DNA of 64,000 bases from Methylobacterium aquaticum (GTDB lineage: Bacteria > Pseudomonadota > Alphaproteobacteria > Rhizobiales > Beijerinckiaceae), in contig NZ_CP043627.1 in assembly GCF_016804325.1 (NCBI RefSeq), positions 3,299,001-3,363,000 of the forward strand, read 5' to 3'. The notes under the pieces were generated by a model that saw only the letters and a program-made list of their open reading frames with translations, had not been told where the DNA came from and did no database searches. Shown one piece after another: positions 17,731 to 26,761 of this stretch; the stretch's first letter is position 1; each line of letters opens with the position of its first letter. The position numbers and the translations under genes are program-made.

Positions 17731-18150
17731 ATGGCTCTGACGAACGCCGATTTCCGCCGGATGGTCGCCGAGAGTCGCGATGGAGGGTCGCGCCCGTTCG
17801 CGCCCGCGACCCTGCCCGACCGGTTCACGCCGCAGGGCGAGGCGGTGTCCCGGCCTCCGATGCGCCGGGACGGGCACGATGTGCGCACGATCGAGATCGT
17901 GTGGGCGCCGACGCCCGAACCGTCGCGGAGCCGCTTCCTCGGCGGCCTCGCGGCTCTCGCCAAGGTGCTGGCCCTGCCGGTGCTGGTCGTCGGCGGCCTC
18001 TACGCCCAGCCGGTCTACGAGTGCCAGAAGCAGAAGAGCCTCGGGATGCTGTATTACGGCACCACCGTGCAGATGTGCGTGAACGAGCGCATGGCCGAAC
18101 GCGCCGGAAGCGTGCAGGCCTTCCTGGAGCGGCAGATACCGGGGATGTGA
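17731..18150 (+). CDS. Single-pass membrane protein of unknown function
   Basis: 139-residue protein that I do not recognise. ATG 17731 (MALTNADFRRMVAESRD) is preferred over 17701 because a purine-rich site (AAGGGTGG) precedes it. The cytosolic N-terminal half is charged. One membrane segment lies at about 76-94 (LAKVLALPVLVVGGLYA). The C-terminal part has two cysteines (VYECQKQKS, VQMCVNERM), which could pair in the periplasm, and ends VQAFLERQIPGM. Codon use is like its neighbours. It stands alone between the acetyltransferase and a convergent hexapeptide transferase. Confidence 0.7.
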   Translation: MALTNADFRRMVAESRDGGSRPFAPATLPDRFTPQGEAVSRPPMRRDGHDVRTIEIVWAPTPEPSRSRFLGGLAALAKVLALPVLVVGGLYAQPVYECQKQKSLGMLYYGTTVQMCVNERMAERAGSVQAFLERQIPGM

Positions 18151-18189
18151 GACCCCGAAACCTCGGGGCCCGCGGCACCCTCCCGGAGG

Positions 18190-18816
18190 TCACCGCAGCG
18201 GCGCCGGATCCAGGTTCCTCAGGGCCCGCACCAGGGCCTCGGCCTCGCCGCTCTGGATCAGCGGCACCAGGGCCCGCACCCGCTCCGGTGGCAGGTCCCA
18301 CCAGGCGGTCTCGACGAGCGCCGCCGCGATCTCCGGTGGGAAGCGGTGGCGGATCACCCGGGCCGGGTTGCCGGCGACGATCGCGTAAGCCGGCACGTCC
18401 CGGGCGACGACGGCGCGGGCCGCCACCACGGCGCCGGGGCCGACCGTGACCCCCGACAGGATCAGGCAGCCGGAACCCAGCCAGACATCGGCGCCGATCG
18501 CCACGTCGCCCCGCGAGGCGTGGTAGTCGTCCGGCGCGTCGAGGTCCGGCCACAGGCCCGTCATCGCGGCGAACGGGTAGGTCGAGACCCAGTCGGTCCG
18601 GTGGTTGCCGCCTAACAGGATCTCGACCTTGTCGGCGATCGAGCAATAGGGGCCGATCGACAGCCGCGCGCCGGATTCCGGGAAGCGGATCTTCGGCCTG
18701 CCGTACGAGTAGGGCCCGATCCGGAAGCCATGGCGGGCCGCAAGCTTGGCGAGATGCAGGCGGGTCTCGTTGTGAGGGTTGCGCCCCTGCCGCAGGCGGT
18801 GCAGGAAACCCCTCAC
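18190..18816 (-). CDS. CatB-related O-acetyltransferase (left-handed beta-helix)
   Basis: 208-residue hexapeptide-repeat acyltransferase of the xenobiotic/streptogramin acetyltransferase (Vat/CatB) group. The start is GTG 18816 ([17 protein letters not shown]), with AAGGGAG upstream on the reverse strand; no ATG is available. The beta-helix repeats run from [13 protein letters not shown] through [20 protein letters not shown] to [15 protein letters not shown]. The catalytic His of the family is expected in [16 protein letters not shown]. The C-terminus is helical. Chromosomal members often acetylate sugars of surface polysaccharides, so a resistance role should not be assumed. It is divergent from maeB with a 72-base gap. 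Confidence 0.87.
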   Translation of the reverse strand: MRGFLHRLRQGRNPHNETRLHLAKLAARHGFRIGPYSYGRPKIRFPESGARLSIGPYCSIADKVEILLGGNHRTDWVSTYPFAAMTGLWPDLDAPDDYHASRGDVAIGADVWLGSGCLILSGVTVGPGAVVAARAVVARDVPAYAIVAGNPARVIRHRFPPEIAAALVETAWWDLPPERVRALVPLIQSGEAEALVRALRNLDPAPLR

Positions 18817-18888
18817 CCGCGGGCTCCCTTGCGAGACGCGGGCGGGATGGCAAGCCCGACTTTTTGGGCGATCCGGGGAGACAGCGCG

Positions 18889-21228
18889 GTGAGCAGCAAC
18901 ATTTCGGACGATCTGAAGAGCGGCGCGCTGTTCTATCACCGGAATCCGAGACCCGGGAAGCTGGAGATCCAGCCGACGAAGCCGCTCGGCAACCAGCGCG
19001 ACCTGGCGCTCGCCTATTCCCCGGGCGTGGCCGCCGCCTGCGAGGCGATCGTCGCCGACCCGGAGGAGGCCGCCAGCCTGACGGCGCGCCAGAACCTCGT
19101 CGCGGTGGTCTCGAACGGCACCGCGGTGCTGGGGCTGGGCGATATCGGCCCGCTCGCCTCCAAGCCCGTGATGGAGGGCAAGGCGGTCCTGTTCAAGAAG
19201 TTCGCCGGCATCGACGTCTTCGACATCGAGCTCGACGAGAAGAATGTCGACAAGCTCGTCGACGTGGTGGCGGCGCTCGAACCGACCTTCGGCGGCATCA
19301 ACCTCGAGGACATCAAGGCCCCGGAGTGCTTCGAGGTCGAGGAGCGCTGCCGGGCCCGGATGAACATCCCGGTCTTCCACGACGACCAGCACGGCACCGC
19401 GATCATCGTGGCGGCCGCCGTCCTCAACGGGCTGGAATTCGCCGGCAAGAACATCGCCGAGGTCAAGATCGTCACCTCGGGCGCGGGCGCGGCGGCCCTC
19501 GCCTGCCTCAACCAGCTCGTCTCGCTCGGCGCGCGGCGCGAGAACATCTACGTCACCGACCTCGAAGGCGTCGTCTTCAAGGGCCGTGAAAAGCTCATGG
19601 ACCGCTGGAAGTCGGTCTACGCGCAGGACACCCAGGCCCGGACGCTCGCCGAGATCATCCCGGGCGCCGACGTGTTCCTGGGCCTCTCGGCCGGCGGGGT
19701 GCTCAAGCCCGAGATGCTGGAGCGGATGGCCGAGAAGCCGCTGATCATGGCGCTCGCCAACCCCTATCCGGAGATCATGCCGAACCTCGCCGAGGAGAAG
19801 CGGCCGGACGCGATGATCTGCACCGGCCGGTCGGACTTCCCGAACCAGGTCAACAACGTCCTGTGCTTCCCCTACATCTTCCGGGGCGCGCTCGATGTCG
19901 GCGCGACCACGATCAACGAGGAGATGAAGGCGGCGGCCGTCAAGGCGATCGCCGGGCTCGCCCGCGAGACCCCGTCCGACGTGGTCGCCCGCGCCTATGG
20001 CGGCGAGGCGCGGCCCTTCGGCCCGCACTCCCTGATCCCGAGCCCGTTCGACCCGCGCCTGATCCTGCGCATCGCCCCCGCCGTCGCGCAGGCGGCAATG
20101 GATTCCGGCGTCGCCAAGCGTCCGCTGCCGGACGTGCAGGCCTATGCCGAATCCCTGGACCGGTTCGTGCACCGCTCCGGCTTCATTATGAAGCCGGTCT
20201 TCACCAAGGCCAAGGAGGACCCGCGCCGGGTCGTCTATGCCGAGGGCGAGGACGAGCGGGTGCTGCGCGCCGTCCAGGCGATCGTCGAGGAAGGCTTGGC
20301 CAAGCCCATCCTGATCGGCCGCCCGAGCGTGATCGAGACCCGCCTGAAGCGCTTCGGCCTCGCGATCCAGCCCGGCCGCGAATTCGAGCTGATCAACCCC
20401 GACGACGATCCGCGCTACCGCGCCTACGTCCAGACCTACCTGGACCTCGCCGGCCGCCGCGGCATCACGCCCGACGCCGCCCGGACGCTCGTGCGCACCA
20501 ACAACGCGGTGATCGGCGCGCTGGCGGTGCGCCGCGGCGAGGCCGACGCGCTGATCTGCGGCCTGGAAGGGCGCTTCGAGAGCAAGCTGCGGGTAATCCG
20601 CGACATCATCGGGCTCGCACCCGGCGCCCGGGACTTCGCGGCGCTGAGCCTCATCGTCACCTCGAAGGGCGCCTACTTCATCGCCGACACCCATGTGAGG
20701 CCCGATCCGAGCGCCGAGGAGATCGCCGACGTCGCCATCGCCTGCGGCGACACCGCCCGCCGCTTCGGCCTGTCGCCGAAGATCGCGCTGGTCAGCCACG
20801 CCGATTTCGGCTCGTTCGACACCGCCTCGTCCCGCAAGATGCGCCAGGCCCTCACCCTCCTGCGCGAGCGCGCCCCCGACCTCGAGGTCGACGGCGAGAT
20901 GGCGGCCGATACCGCCCTGTCCCAGGCGATCCGCGACAAGGTGCTGCCGGGCTCGCGCCTCAAGGGCGAGGCCAACGTGCTGATCATGCCGAATCTCGAT
21001 GCCGCCAACATCGCGTTCCAGTTCTCCAAGATGCTCGCCGACGCGCTGCCGGTGGGGCCGCTGCTCCTTGGCCCGGCGCAGCCCGCCCACATCCTGACCC
21101 CGTCGGTGACGGCGCGGGGCATCGTCAACATCACCGCCGCGGCCGTGGTCGAGGCGCAGGGAAGCGAGGGGGTGAAGGTCGCGGCGGACAGCACGGCGGA
21201 GGCCGGGACGCCGCTGGTGTCGGCGTAA
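18889..21228 (+). CDS. maeB: NADP-dependent malic enzyme with phosphotransacetylase-like C-terminus
   Basis: Oxidative decarboxylation of malate to pyruvate with NADP. The N-terminal malic enzyme part (about 1-430) shows [32 protein letters not shown] and the NADP-site region [18 protein letters not shown]. The C-terminal phosphotransacetylase-like part (about 440-779) shows [20 protein letters not shown] and [15 protein letters not shown]. That tail is known to regulate hybrid malic enzymes but usually lacks acetyltransferase activity. GTG 18889 ([18 protein letters not shown]) is preferred because GGGGAG lies 8 bases upstream; ATG 18847 would add 14 residues. The length (779 aa) is normal for MaeB. 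A 10-bp hairpin follows the stop. Confidence 0.95.
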   Translation: MSSNISDDLKSGALFYHRNPRPGKLEIQPTKPLGNQRDLALAYSPGVAAACEAIVADPEEAASLTARQNLVAVVSNGTAVLGLGDIGPLASKPVMEGKAVLFKKFAGIDVFDIELDEKNVDKLVDVVAALEPTFGGINLEDIKAPECFEVEERCRARMNIPVFHDDQHGTAIIVAAAVLNGLEFAGKNIAEVKIVTSGAGAAALACLNQLVSLGARRENIYVTDLEGVVFKGREKLMDRWKSVYAQDTQARTLAEIIPGADVFLGLSAGGVLKPEMLERMAEKPLIMALANPYPEIMPNLAEEKRPDAMICTGRSDFPNQVNNVLCFPYIFRGALDVGATTINEEMKAAAVKAIAGLARETPSDVVARAYGGEARPFGPHSLIPSPFDPRLILRIAPAVAQAAMDSGVAKRPLPDVQAYAESLDRFVHRSGFIMKPVFTKAKEDPRRVVYAEGEDERVLRAVQAIVEEGLAKPILIGRPSVIETRLKRFGLAIQPGREFELINPDDDPRYRAYVQTYLDLAGRRGITPDAARTLVRTNNAVIGALAVRRGEADALICGLEGRFESKLRVIRDIIGLAPGARDFAALSLIVTSKGAYFIADTHVRPDPSAEEIADVAIACGDTARRFGLSPKIALVSHADFGSFDTASSRKMRQALTLLRERAPDLEVDGEMAADTALSQAIRDKVLPGSRLKGEANVLIMPNLDAANIAFQFSKMLADALPVGPLLLGPAQPAHILTPSVTARGIVNITAAAVVEAQGSEGVKVAADSTAEAGTPLVSA

Positions 21229-21240
21229 GCGGGATGGGGC

Positions 21241-21265
21241 GGCCCGGCGACGCGATCGCCGGGCC
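21241..21265 (+). terminator. Hairpin after maeB
   Basis: A perfect 10-bp stem (GGCCCGGCGA with TCGCCGGGCC) and a 5-base loop begin 13 bases past the maeB stop. There is no U-run, so it may be a terminator or a 3' stabilising hairpin. Confidence 0.5.
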
Positions 21266-21365
21266 GTCATGCCCCCACAGGGACACCATGGGCTTGACCG
21301 TGGGCTTGACCGCTCTTGCCCACGGACCTTCGTGCGATGCCTGATCGAGCCTGAAGGCGACCGGT

Positions 21366-22112
21366 CTACCGCTTCACGAAGCCGATGTCGGCGGCCACGG
21401 CCACGAGCCGGTCCGGCTCCCGTTCCTTCCGCTCGCTGTAGCGGTCCACGAGATAATCGGCCCGTTCGCGGGTCAGCAGCGTGAACTTCATCAGCTCCTC
21501 GCACACGTCGACCACGCGCTCGTAGAGCGGCCCCGGCTTCATCCGGCCGGCCTCGTCGAACTCCTTGTAGGCCATCGGCACGCTGGACTGGTTCGGGATG
21601 GTGATCATCCGCATCCAGCGGCCGAGCAGGCGCAGGGAGTTCACGGCGTTGAAGCTCTGCGAGCCGCCGGACACCTGCATGACGGCGAGGGTGCGGCCCT
21701 GGGTCGGGCGCACCCCGCCCTCGGACAAGGGCAGCCAGTCGATCTGGCTTTTCATCACGCCGGTCAGGTTGCCGTGCCGCTCCGGCGACACCCAGACATG
21801 CCCCTCGGACCAGAGCGAGAGGGTGCGCAACTCCTGCACCTTGGGGTGATCGGCGGTGGTGTCGTCGGGCAGAGGCAACCCGTCCGCATGGAAGATGCGC
21901 ACCTCGCCGCCCATCGCTTCGAGCAGCCGGGCGGCCTCGCAGGCCAGGAAGCGGCTGAACGAGCGCTCGCGGAGCGACCCGTAGAGGATCAGGAACCGGG
22001 GGGCGTGGGTGAAAGTCTGCCGGGGCGCGAGGGCGGCGGCGGTGGGCGTCTCGAAGTGGGCCGCACTGAGGTTCGGCAGGCCGTCGGTGAACGGCTGAGC
22101 GGGCTTGTCCAA
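21366..22112 (-). CDS. arsH: Arsenical resistance flavoprotein ArsH
   Basis: 248-residue NADPH-dependent FMN reductase family protein. ArsH oxidises trivalent organoarsenicals and reduces other substrates in known systems. The flavodoxin-like core starts at [16 protein letters not shown], the FMN phosphate loop. [22 protein letters not shown] (here [16 protein letters not shown]) and [15 protein letters not shown] are ArsH signatures. TTG 22112 (translated as Met, then [15 protein letters not shown]) is the only plausible start, because an in-frame stop lies 24 bases upstream with no ATG or GTG between. It is divergent from arsR with a 47-base intergenic region, so ArsR probably controls both directions. 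Confidence 0.95.
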   Translation of the reverse strand: MDKPAQPFTDGLPNLSAAHFETPTAAALAPRQTFTHAPRFLILYGSLRERSFSRFLACEAARLLEAMGGEVRIFHADGLPLPDDTTADHPKVQELRTLSLWSEGHVWVSPERHGNLTGVMKSQIDWLPLSEGGVRPTQGRTLAVMQVSGGSQSFNAVNSLRLLGRWMRMITIPNQSSVPMAYKEFDEAGRMKPGPLYERVVDVCEELMKFTLLTRERADYLVDRYSERKEREPDRLVAVAADIGFVKR

Positions 22113-22130
22113 GGGACGGCTTTCATCTAC

Positions 22131-22159
22131 GTTTCAACAATGATTGAGATATTGCAGCA
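22131..22159. promoter_or_regulatory. Likely ArsR operator between arsH and arsR
   Basis: The 47-base divergent gap is A+T-rich compared with its surroundings and contains CAAT-G-ATTG (22138-22146), an interrupted palindrome, followed by GAGATATTGCAGCAATG. Short imperfect dyads of this kind are usual for ArsR-family repressors. The exact site is inferred from position, not matched to a known operator. Confidence 0.45.
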
Positions 22160-22522
22160 ATGATGGACGAACGGCAAGCCGTCGCTGCCTTCGCGGCCCT
22201 CGGCCAGGAGCACCGCCTGCGCATCGTGCGGGCGCTCGTCACCGCCGGCCCGGACGGCCTGGCGGCCGGCGCACTGGCCGGCGAGGTCGGCGTATCCGGC
22301 ACCAACCTGTCCTTTCACGTCAAGGAACTGAGCCACGCCGGGCTGATCCGGTCGCGGCGCGAAGGGCGCTCGGTGATCTACAGCGCCGCCTTCACGGGCC
22401 TGTCCGGCCTGGTCGAATTTCTGATGCGCGATTGCTGCCAGGGCCGGCCGGAGGTCTGCACCCCGGCCGTCGAAGCCCTGGCGGCCTGCCTTTGCACTCC
22501 CGGAGACACTGCCGATGCCTGA
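22160..22522 (+). CDS. arsR: ArsR-family arsenic-responsive repressor
   Basis: 120-residue winged-helix repressor. The DNA-binding region is LAGEVGVSGTNLSFHVKELS (about 39-58), followed by the wing SRREGRSVIY. The classical ELCVCDL arsenite site of the E. coli type is absent from helix 3. Instead cysteines sit at residues 92, 93 and 100 (DCCQGRPEVC), plus 110 and 112. That spacing is close to the C-terminal Cys95/96/102 site described for the Acidithiobacillus ferrooxidans ArsR, so an independently evolved As(III) site of that kind is likely. ATG 22160 and 22163 are both possible starts. The gene overlaps arsC by 8 bases. Confidence 0.93.
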   Translation: MMDERQAVAAFAALGQEHRLRIVRALVTAGPDGLAAGALAGEVGVSGTNLSFHVKELSHAGLIRSRREGRSVIYSAAFTGLSGLVEFLMRDCCQGRPEVCTPAVEALAACLCTPGDTADA

Positions 22523-22952
22523 GTCGTTCGACGTGATCATCTATCACAACCCGGCCTGCGGCACGTCCCGCAACACCCTGGCGATGATCCGCAACGCCGG
22601 CATCGAGCCGCACGTGATCGAGTACCGGAAGACCCCGCCCTCGCGGGCGCTGCTGGTCGCGTTGCTCGATCGCGCCGGCCTCACGATCCGCGACTTGCTG
22701 CGCGAAAAGGGTACGCCCTATGCGGAACTGGGGCTGGGCGATCCGGCCCTGACCGATGCGCAACTGCTCGATGCCGTCGCGGCGCATCCGGTCCTGCTCA
22801 ACCGCCCCCTGGTGGTGAGCCCCAGGGGCGTGCGCCTGTGCCGGCCCTCCGAGGCGGTGCTGGACCTGCTGCCGGCGCAGCAGGGCGAGTTCGTCAAGGA
22901 AGACGGCGAGCGGATCGTCGACGAGCACGGCCGCCGCGTCGCCACCGCCTGA
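22515..22952 (+). CDS. arsC: Arsenate reductase, glutaredoxin-coupled type
   Basis: 145-residue cytosolic reductase that converts arsenate to arsenite. The thioredoxin-like fold begins VIIYHNPACGTSRNTLAMIR. Cys15 is the catalytic residue that forms the arsenate adduct, within the HNPxCGTS motif of the E. coli plasmid-type enzyme. LLREKGTPYAELGL and HPVLLNRPLVVSPRG are also typical and contain the arginines that hold the anion. It overlaps the end of arsR by 8 bases and lies 33 bases before arsB, so the three genes form one operon. The length matches the family. Confidence 0.96.
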   Translation: MPESFDVIIYHNPACGTSRNTLAMIRNAGIEPHVIEYRKTPPSRALLVALLDRAGLTIRDLLREKGTPYAELGLGDPALTDAQLLDAVAAHPVLLNRPLVVSPRGVRLCRPSEAVLDLLPAQQGEFVKEDGERIVDEHGRRVATA

Positions 22953-22985
22953 GCCTCACCCCAACCACAACAAGAAACCTCCCCG

Positions 22986-24281
22986 ATGCTCGCGCTCGCC
23001 ATCTTCCTCTTCACCCTCGTGTTCGTCATCTGGCAGCCCAAGGGCCTCGGGATCGGGTGGAGCGCCCTGGCCGGCGCGGGCATCGCCCTCGCCACCGGCG
23101 TGATCCACCCCGGCGACATTCCGGTGGTCTGGCACATCGTCTGGGACGCCACGTTCACCTTCGTGGCGCTCATCGTGATCTCCCTGCTGCTCGACGAGGC
23201 CGGGTTCTTTCACTGGGCCGCCCTGCACGTCGCCCGATGGGGCGGCGGCCGGGGCCGGCGGCTGTTCCCACTGGTGATCCTGCTCGGCGCCGCCATCGCG
23301 GCGGTGTTCGCCAACGACGGCGCCGCGCTGCTGCTGACGCCGATCGTGCTGGCGATCCTGCTGCGCCTGGACTTCAAGCCGGCGGCGGCGCTGGCGTTCA
23401 TCGTCGCCTGCGGGTTCGTGGCGGACTCGACCTCCCTGCCGCTGGTGATCTCCAATCTGGTCAACATCGTCTCGGCCAACTTCTTCGACGTGACGTTCGG
23501 CCGGTACGCGGCGGTGATGGTGCCGGTGAACCTGGTGTCGCTCGCTGCGACGCTGGCGGTGCTGTGGTGGTATTTCCGGCGGGTCGTGCCGGCGGCCTAC
23601 CCGGTCGAGGCGCTGGAACCGCCCCGGCAGGCGATCCGTGACCCGCTGGTCTTCCGGGCCGCGTTCCCGCTGCTCGGCGTGCTGCTCGCCGCCTACTTCG
23701 TCACCGCGCCCTTCGGCGTGCCGGTCTCGGCCGTCACCTGTGCCGGGGCGGCCGCGCTCCTGCTGCTCGCAGGCCGCAGCTGCATGATCCCGATCCGCAA
23801 GGTGCTGGCCGGCGCACCCTGGCAGATCGTGCTGTTCAGCCTCGGCATGTACCTGGTGGTCTACGGCCTGCGGAACGCCGGCCTCACCGACGAACTCGCC
23901 AAGGGCCTGGTCTGGCTGGGTGGGCAGGGGCCGTGGGCCGCCACGGTCGGCACCGGCTTTGCGGCGGCCATCCTGTCGTCGGTGATGAACAACATGCCGT
24001 CGGTGCTGATCGGCGCGCTCTCGATCCAGCACGCCCCGGACCTGTCGCCGCTGACCCGCGAGCTGATGATCTACGCCAACGTGATCGGCTGCAATCTCGG
24101 GCCGAAGTTCACGCCGATCGGCAGCCTGGCGACGCTGTTGTGGCTGCACGTGCTCGCCAGCAAGGGGCAGACGATCACCTGGGGCCAGTACATGAAGGTG
24201 GGCCTGGTCATCACCCCGCCCGTGCTGCTGGTCACGCTGCTGGCGCTGGCGGCCTGGCTGACCGTGCTCGGCCCCCCGTAG
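22986..24281 (+). CDS. arsB: Arsenite efflux pump ArsB
   Basis: 431-residue inner-membrane arsenite/proton antiporter of the ArsB/NhaD superfamily. It begins [20 protein letters not shown] and shows about 11-12 hydrophobic helices. Family segments include [38 protein letters not shown] and the late [16 protein letters not shown] plus [20 protein letters not shown]. The length agrees with ArsB and is longer than Acr3-type pumps. It can work alone or with ArsA; no arsA is present here. It is the last gene of the ars operon and converges on lptA with only 49 bases between. Confidence 0.96.
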   Translation: MLALAIFLFTLVFVIWQPKGLGIGWSALAGAGIALATGVIHPGDIPVVWHIVWDATFTFVALIVISLLLDEAGFFHWAALHVARWGGGRGRRLFPLVILLGAAIAAVFANDGAALLLTPIVLAILLRLDFKPAAALAFIVACGFVADSTSLPLVISNLVNIVSANFFDVTFGRYAAVMVPVNLVSLAATLAVLWWYFRRVVPAAYPVEALEPPRQAIRDPLVFRAAFPLLGVLLAAYFVTAPFGVPVSAVTCAGAAALLLLAGRSCMIPIRKVLAGAPWQIVLFSLGMYLVVYGLRNAGLTDELAKGLVWLGGQGPWAATVGTGFAAAILSSVMNNMPSVLIGALSIQHAPDLSPLTRELMIYANVIGCNLGPKFTPIGSLATLLWLHVLASKGQTITWGQYMKVGLVITPPVLLVTLLALAAWLTVLGPP

Positions 24282-24330
24282 CCGACGCCACCACCCTCGG
24301 CGGCCAGTCCCGCGGTCGAGATTGTCCCGC

Positions 24331-25146
24331 CTACCCCCTCGGCTTCGGCGCCGCCTTGCCCGCCTGCCCCGGCGGCTGCGCGCACCCCGCCTGCTTGCCC
24401 TTGGCGCCGTCATCCTTGCCGCCCGGCACGAACATCGCCGAGACGCGCCCGCCCGCCACCGGGTCCATGTTCGCCCGGCCGGTATTCATGTCGTAGACGA
24501 GGCGCGAGCCGCGGGTGACGTTCTGGCACTGGCTCAGCACCACGTTGCCGGTCAGCACGACGCGGTTCGCCACCCGGTCGAACACCGCGTTGTCGCCGCT
24601 CGCCACCTGGTCCTTCGACACCACCGTAACCGGGCCGGCGCAGACCACCTGGCGGATCGCGCTGCCGTCGGTCGGGTCGGAGGATTTTTCGGCCTTGGCC
24701 TCCGTCTTGGGCTCGGGCTTCGCCTCGACCTTCACCGCCTTCTCGACGGGTTTGGCCTCCGCCGGCTGGGCGATGGACGCCTTCGCGTCGGGCTTCACCT
24801 CAAGGCCCTTGGCCTCGGCGACCTTGGCCTTCGGCTCCTTCTCCTTGCGCTGGTAATGCACGGTCATGCTGGAGCAGCGGATCGTGCTCTCGCCCTGCAC
24901 CGCCACGACGTTGCCGGCGAAGACCGCCTTGTTCTCGCGATCGAACACGTCGAGCCGGTCTGCGTCGATCTTGATCGGCTCCTTGCCGCCGCCGCTGCCG
25001 AAGGCACCGAAGCCGGAGCCGGCCTCCTTCTTCTTGGCGGTGGATTTGTCGGCGGCGGGCGCCGGCGTCTCGGCCCGCGGGACCGACGGGAGGGCGACGA
25101 CCGCGAGGGTGAGGAGCGCCGCGAGGGCCGGAAGACGGGGACGCAC
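24331..25146 (-). CDS. lptA: LPS transport periplasmic protein LptA with a charged insertion
   Basis: 271-residue periplasmic bridge protein of the Lpt pathway. The signal peptide (1-25) ends at PRAE. The OstA beta-jellyroll starts at PIKIDADRLDVFDRENKAVF (about 57-76) with AGNVVAVQGESTIRCSSMTV, and resumes at VASGDNAVFDRVANRVVLTG after residue 180. Between about 100 and 160 lies an insertion rich in Lys, Glu, Ala and Pro, which the usual fold does not need. The C-terminal tail after 240 is Gly/Lys-rich. It lies 4 bases after lptC on the same strand. lptB, normally next, is absent; the convergent arsB takes its place. Confidence 0.9.
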   Translation of the reverse strand: MRPRLPALAALLTLAVVALPSVPRAETPAPAADKSTAKKKEAGSGFGAFGSGGGKEPIKIDADRLDVFDRENKAVFAGNVVAVQGESTIRCSSMTVHYQRKEKEPKAKVAEAKGLEVKPDAKASIAQPAEAKPVEKAVKVEAKPEPKTEAKAEKSSDPTDGSAIRQVVCAGPVTVVSKDQVASGDNAVFDRVANRVVLTGNVVLSQCQNVTRGSRLVYDMNTGRANMDPVAGGRVSAMFVPGGKDDGAKGKQAGCAQPPGQAGKAAPKPRG

Positions 25147-25150
25147 GGGC

Positions 25151-25900
25151 TCAATCGTCCTTGATCTGGGCCTCGGTGGTCCGCAGCGGCGGATCCTGGT
25201 CCGAGGAATCTTGCGAGGGCATGTGGTTGGAGAAGACCGCCTTGACGTTGCCGACGAACGAGATGGTCTTGCCGTTCTCGGTCACGTCGAGGCCGTCGGC
25301 CTTGATCGAGCCGGTCGGCATCGTGACGGTGACGGCCTCGCGCGAGGACATCGTGCCGGCCTTGAAGTCGACATGGGCCGAGGTCAGCCGCGCCTCCTGG
25401 CCCTTGTCGGTCCACAGGCGGATGTGCTGGCTCAGGTCCAGGGACTCCTTCTGGGTGTCGAAGATGCCAGCCGTCGCCTCGATATGGGCGAGCCCCCCCG
25501 ATTCGTCGGTGGTGAGGCGCCCGAGCATGCTCTGCAACTCGATCACGAAGGGCTTGCGCACGTCCTGGAGCGCGGCCTTGGCGGTCACGACGTAGGGCCG
25601 GTTGTCCTTCGAGCGATAGCCTGAGAGCCGCGGGCTCTCCATCGTCACCTTCGAGCCCGAGACGCCGATCCCGCCGAGGCTGACCGAGACGCCGAGATCG
25701 GCGAACGGATTGAGCCAGGTCCCGACCACGATGGCGAGCCCCGCCGCCCCCGCCCCAAGGGGAATCGCGCGCCGCAGCCAGCGCACCTGTGCGCTGTGCC
25801 GGCGCGCCCGCGCATGGGCCCGCAGGCGCCGGGGATCGAGGCCCGGGGATGGAACCGTCTCGAACGGGGAAGCTTGCAGCAAGGTCGTGACCGCCTGCAT
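25151..25900 (-). CDS. lptC: LPS export system protein LptC
   Basis: 249-residue inner-membrane-anchored protein that receives LPS from the LptB2FG complex and hands it to LptA. It has a basic N-terminal arm, one membrane helix (about 45-63, AIPLGAGAAGLAIVVGTWL) and a periplasmic beta-jellyroll (SGYRSKDNRPYVVTAKAALQ, then GTMSSREAVTVTMPTGSIKA). ATG 25900 (MQAVTTLLQASPFETV) is the start. It is followed after 4 bases by lptA and preceded by an RNase D gene 116 bases away on the same strand, the usual alphaproteobacterial order rnd-lptC-lptA. Confidence 0.92.
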   Translation of the reverse strand: MQAVTTLLQASPFETVPSPGLDPRRLRAHARARRHSAQVRWLRRAIPLGAGAAGLAIVVGTWLNPFADLGVSVSLGGIGVSGSKVTMESPRLSGYRSKDNRPYVVTAKAALQDVRKPFVIELQSMLGRLTTDESGGLAHIEATAGIFDTQKESLDLSQHIRLWTDKGQEARLTSAHVDFKAGTMSSREAVTVTMPTGSIKADGLDVTENGKTISFVGNVKAVFSNHMPSQDSSDQDPPLRTTEAQIKDD

Positions 25901-26016
25901 CGTACCGAGGTCCGGCGCGGAATGCGTGGGACGTCGGCCCCATGCTCCGGCCCGGTGTCGAAGTTATGGCCGCCAGGTTAACAGAACGGCGACGCTTCGT
26001 CCCGTTCGCTCAAGCC

Positions 26017-26631
26017 TCAGCTATGCGCGAAGATGTCGGTCTCGTCCCATTCGAGCAGGTCGAGGCGGGCGCGGGTCGGCAGGAAGTCGAAGCAGGCCTG
26101 GGCGACCGCGGTCCGGTCCTCGCGGGCCAGCATCATGTCGAGCCGGTCGCGCAGGGCGTGGAGGTGGAGCACGTCGGAAGCCGCGTAGTCGATCTGCGCC
26201 TGGGTCAGGGTGTCGGCGCCCCAATCCGAGGATTGCTGCTGCTTCGACAAATCGACGCCGACCAGCTCGCGCACCAAGTCCTTCAGGCCGTGCCGGTCGG
26301 TATAGGTGCGGGCGAGCCGCGAGGCGATCTTGGTGCAGTAGACCGGCCCCGGCATCACGCCCAGGCGATGATACAGCACCGCGAGGTCGAAGCGGGCATA
26401 GTGAAAGATCTTGGTGACCGCCGGATCGGCCATCACCCGCTTGAGCACCACCGGCTCGGGACCGGCCTTGGGGATCTGCACCACGTCGGCCTCGCCGTCG
26501 CCGCGGGAGATCTGCACCACGCAGAGCCGGTCGCGGTGGGGCTGCAGGCCGAGGGTCTCGGTATCGACCGCGATGGCCGGGCCCGGCACGTAATCGTCGG
26601 GCAGGTCGCCGCGGTGCAGGCGGTGGGGCAT
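26017..26631 (-). CDS. Ribonuclease D-like 3'-5' exonuclease (DEDDy)
   Basis: 204-residue protein, a single DEDDy exonuclease domain without the C-terminal HRDC domains of full-length RNase D (about 375 aa in E. coli). The catalytic residues are seen in AIAVDTETLGLQ (Exo I, D-x-E), KIFHYARFDLAVLYHRLG (Exo II) and QIDYAASDVLHLHALRD (Exo III with the Tyr and Asp). ATG 26631 (MPHRLHRGDLPDDYVPG) is chosen; an upstream extension would run into the tandem repeat. Short RNase D proteins of this kind commonly precede lptC in alphaproteobacteria. The role is likely structured RNA 3'-end trimming. Confidence 0.9.
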   Translation of the reverse strand: MPHRLHRGDLPDDYVPGPAIAVDTETLGLQPHRDRLCVVQISRGDGEADVVQIPKAGPEPVVLKRVMADPAVTKIFHYARFDLAVLYHRLGVMPGPVYCTKIASRLARTYTDRHGLKDLVRELVGVDLSKQQQSSDWGADTLTQAQIDYAASDVLHLHALRDRLDMMLAREDRTAVAQACFDFLPTRARLDLLEWDETDIFAHS

Positions 26632-26694
26632 GGGAGAGGGTGTCCGGGGAAGCGAGGAGCCGCCCCGGCGCCTAGCACCCCTCCCCATGGTCGG

Positions 26695-26746
26695 CAAGGA
26701 TCGCCGACAAGGATCGCCGACAAGGATCGCCGGCAAGGATCGCCGG
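26695..26746. repeat. Four tandem 13-bp repeats
   Basis: CAAGGATCGCCGA/G is repeated four times without gaps between the HHH-protein stop and the RNase D start. Units 1-2 end in A and units 3-4 in G. The copy number may vary between strains. No function is known. Confidence 0.85.
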
Positions 26747-26761
26747 CAGGGAGGCGTGCCG

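Noticed and set aside
18190..18816. Chloramphenicol or streptogramin resistance gene
   Set aside because: The fold matches the CatB group, but chromosomal members usually acetylate other substrates and no resistance context is seen.
18817..21504. 1104-codon reverse frame over maeB
   Set aside because: Only its last 208 codons (18190-18816) are a real acetyltransferase. The rest is antisense to maeB with biased composition and no recognisable domain.
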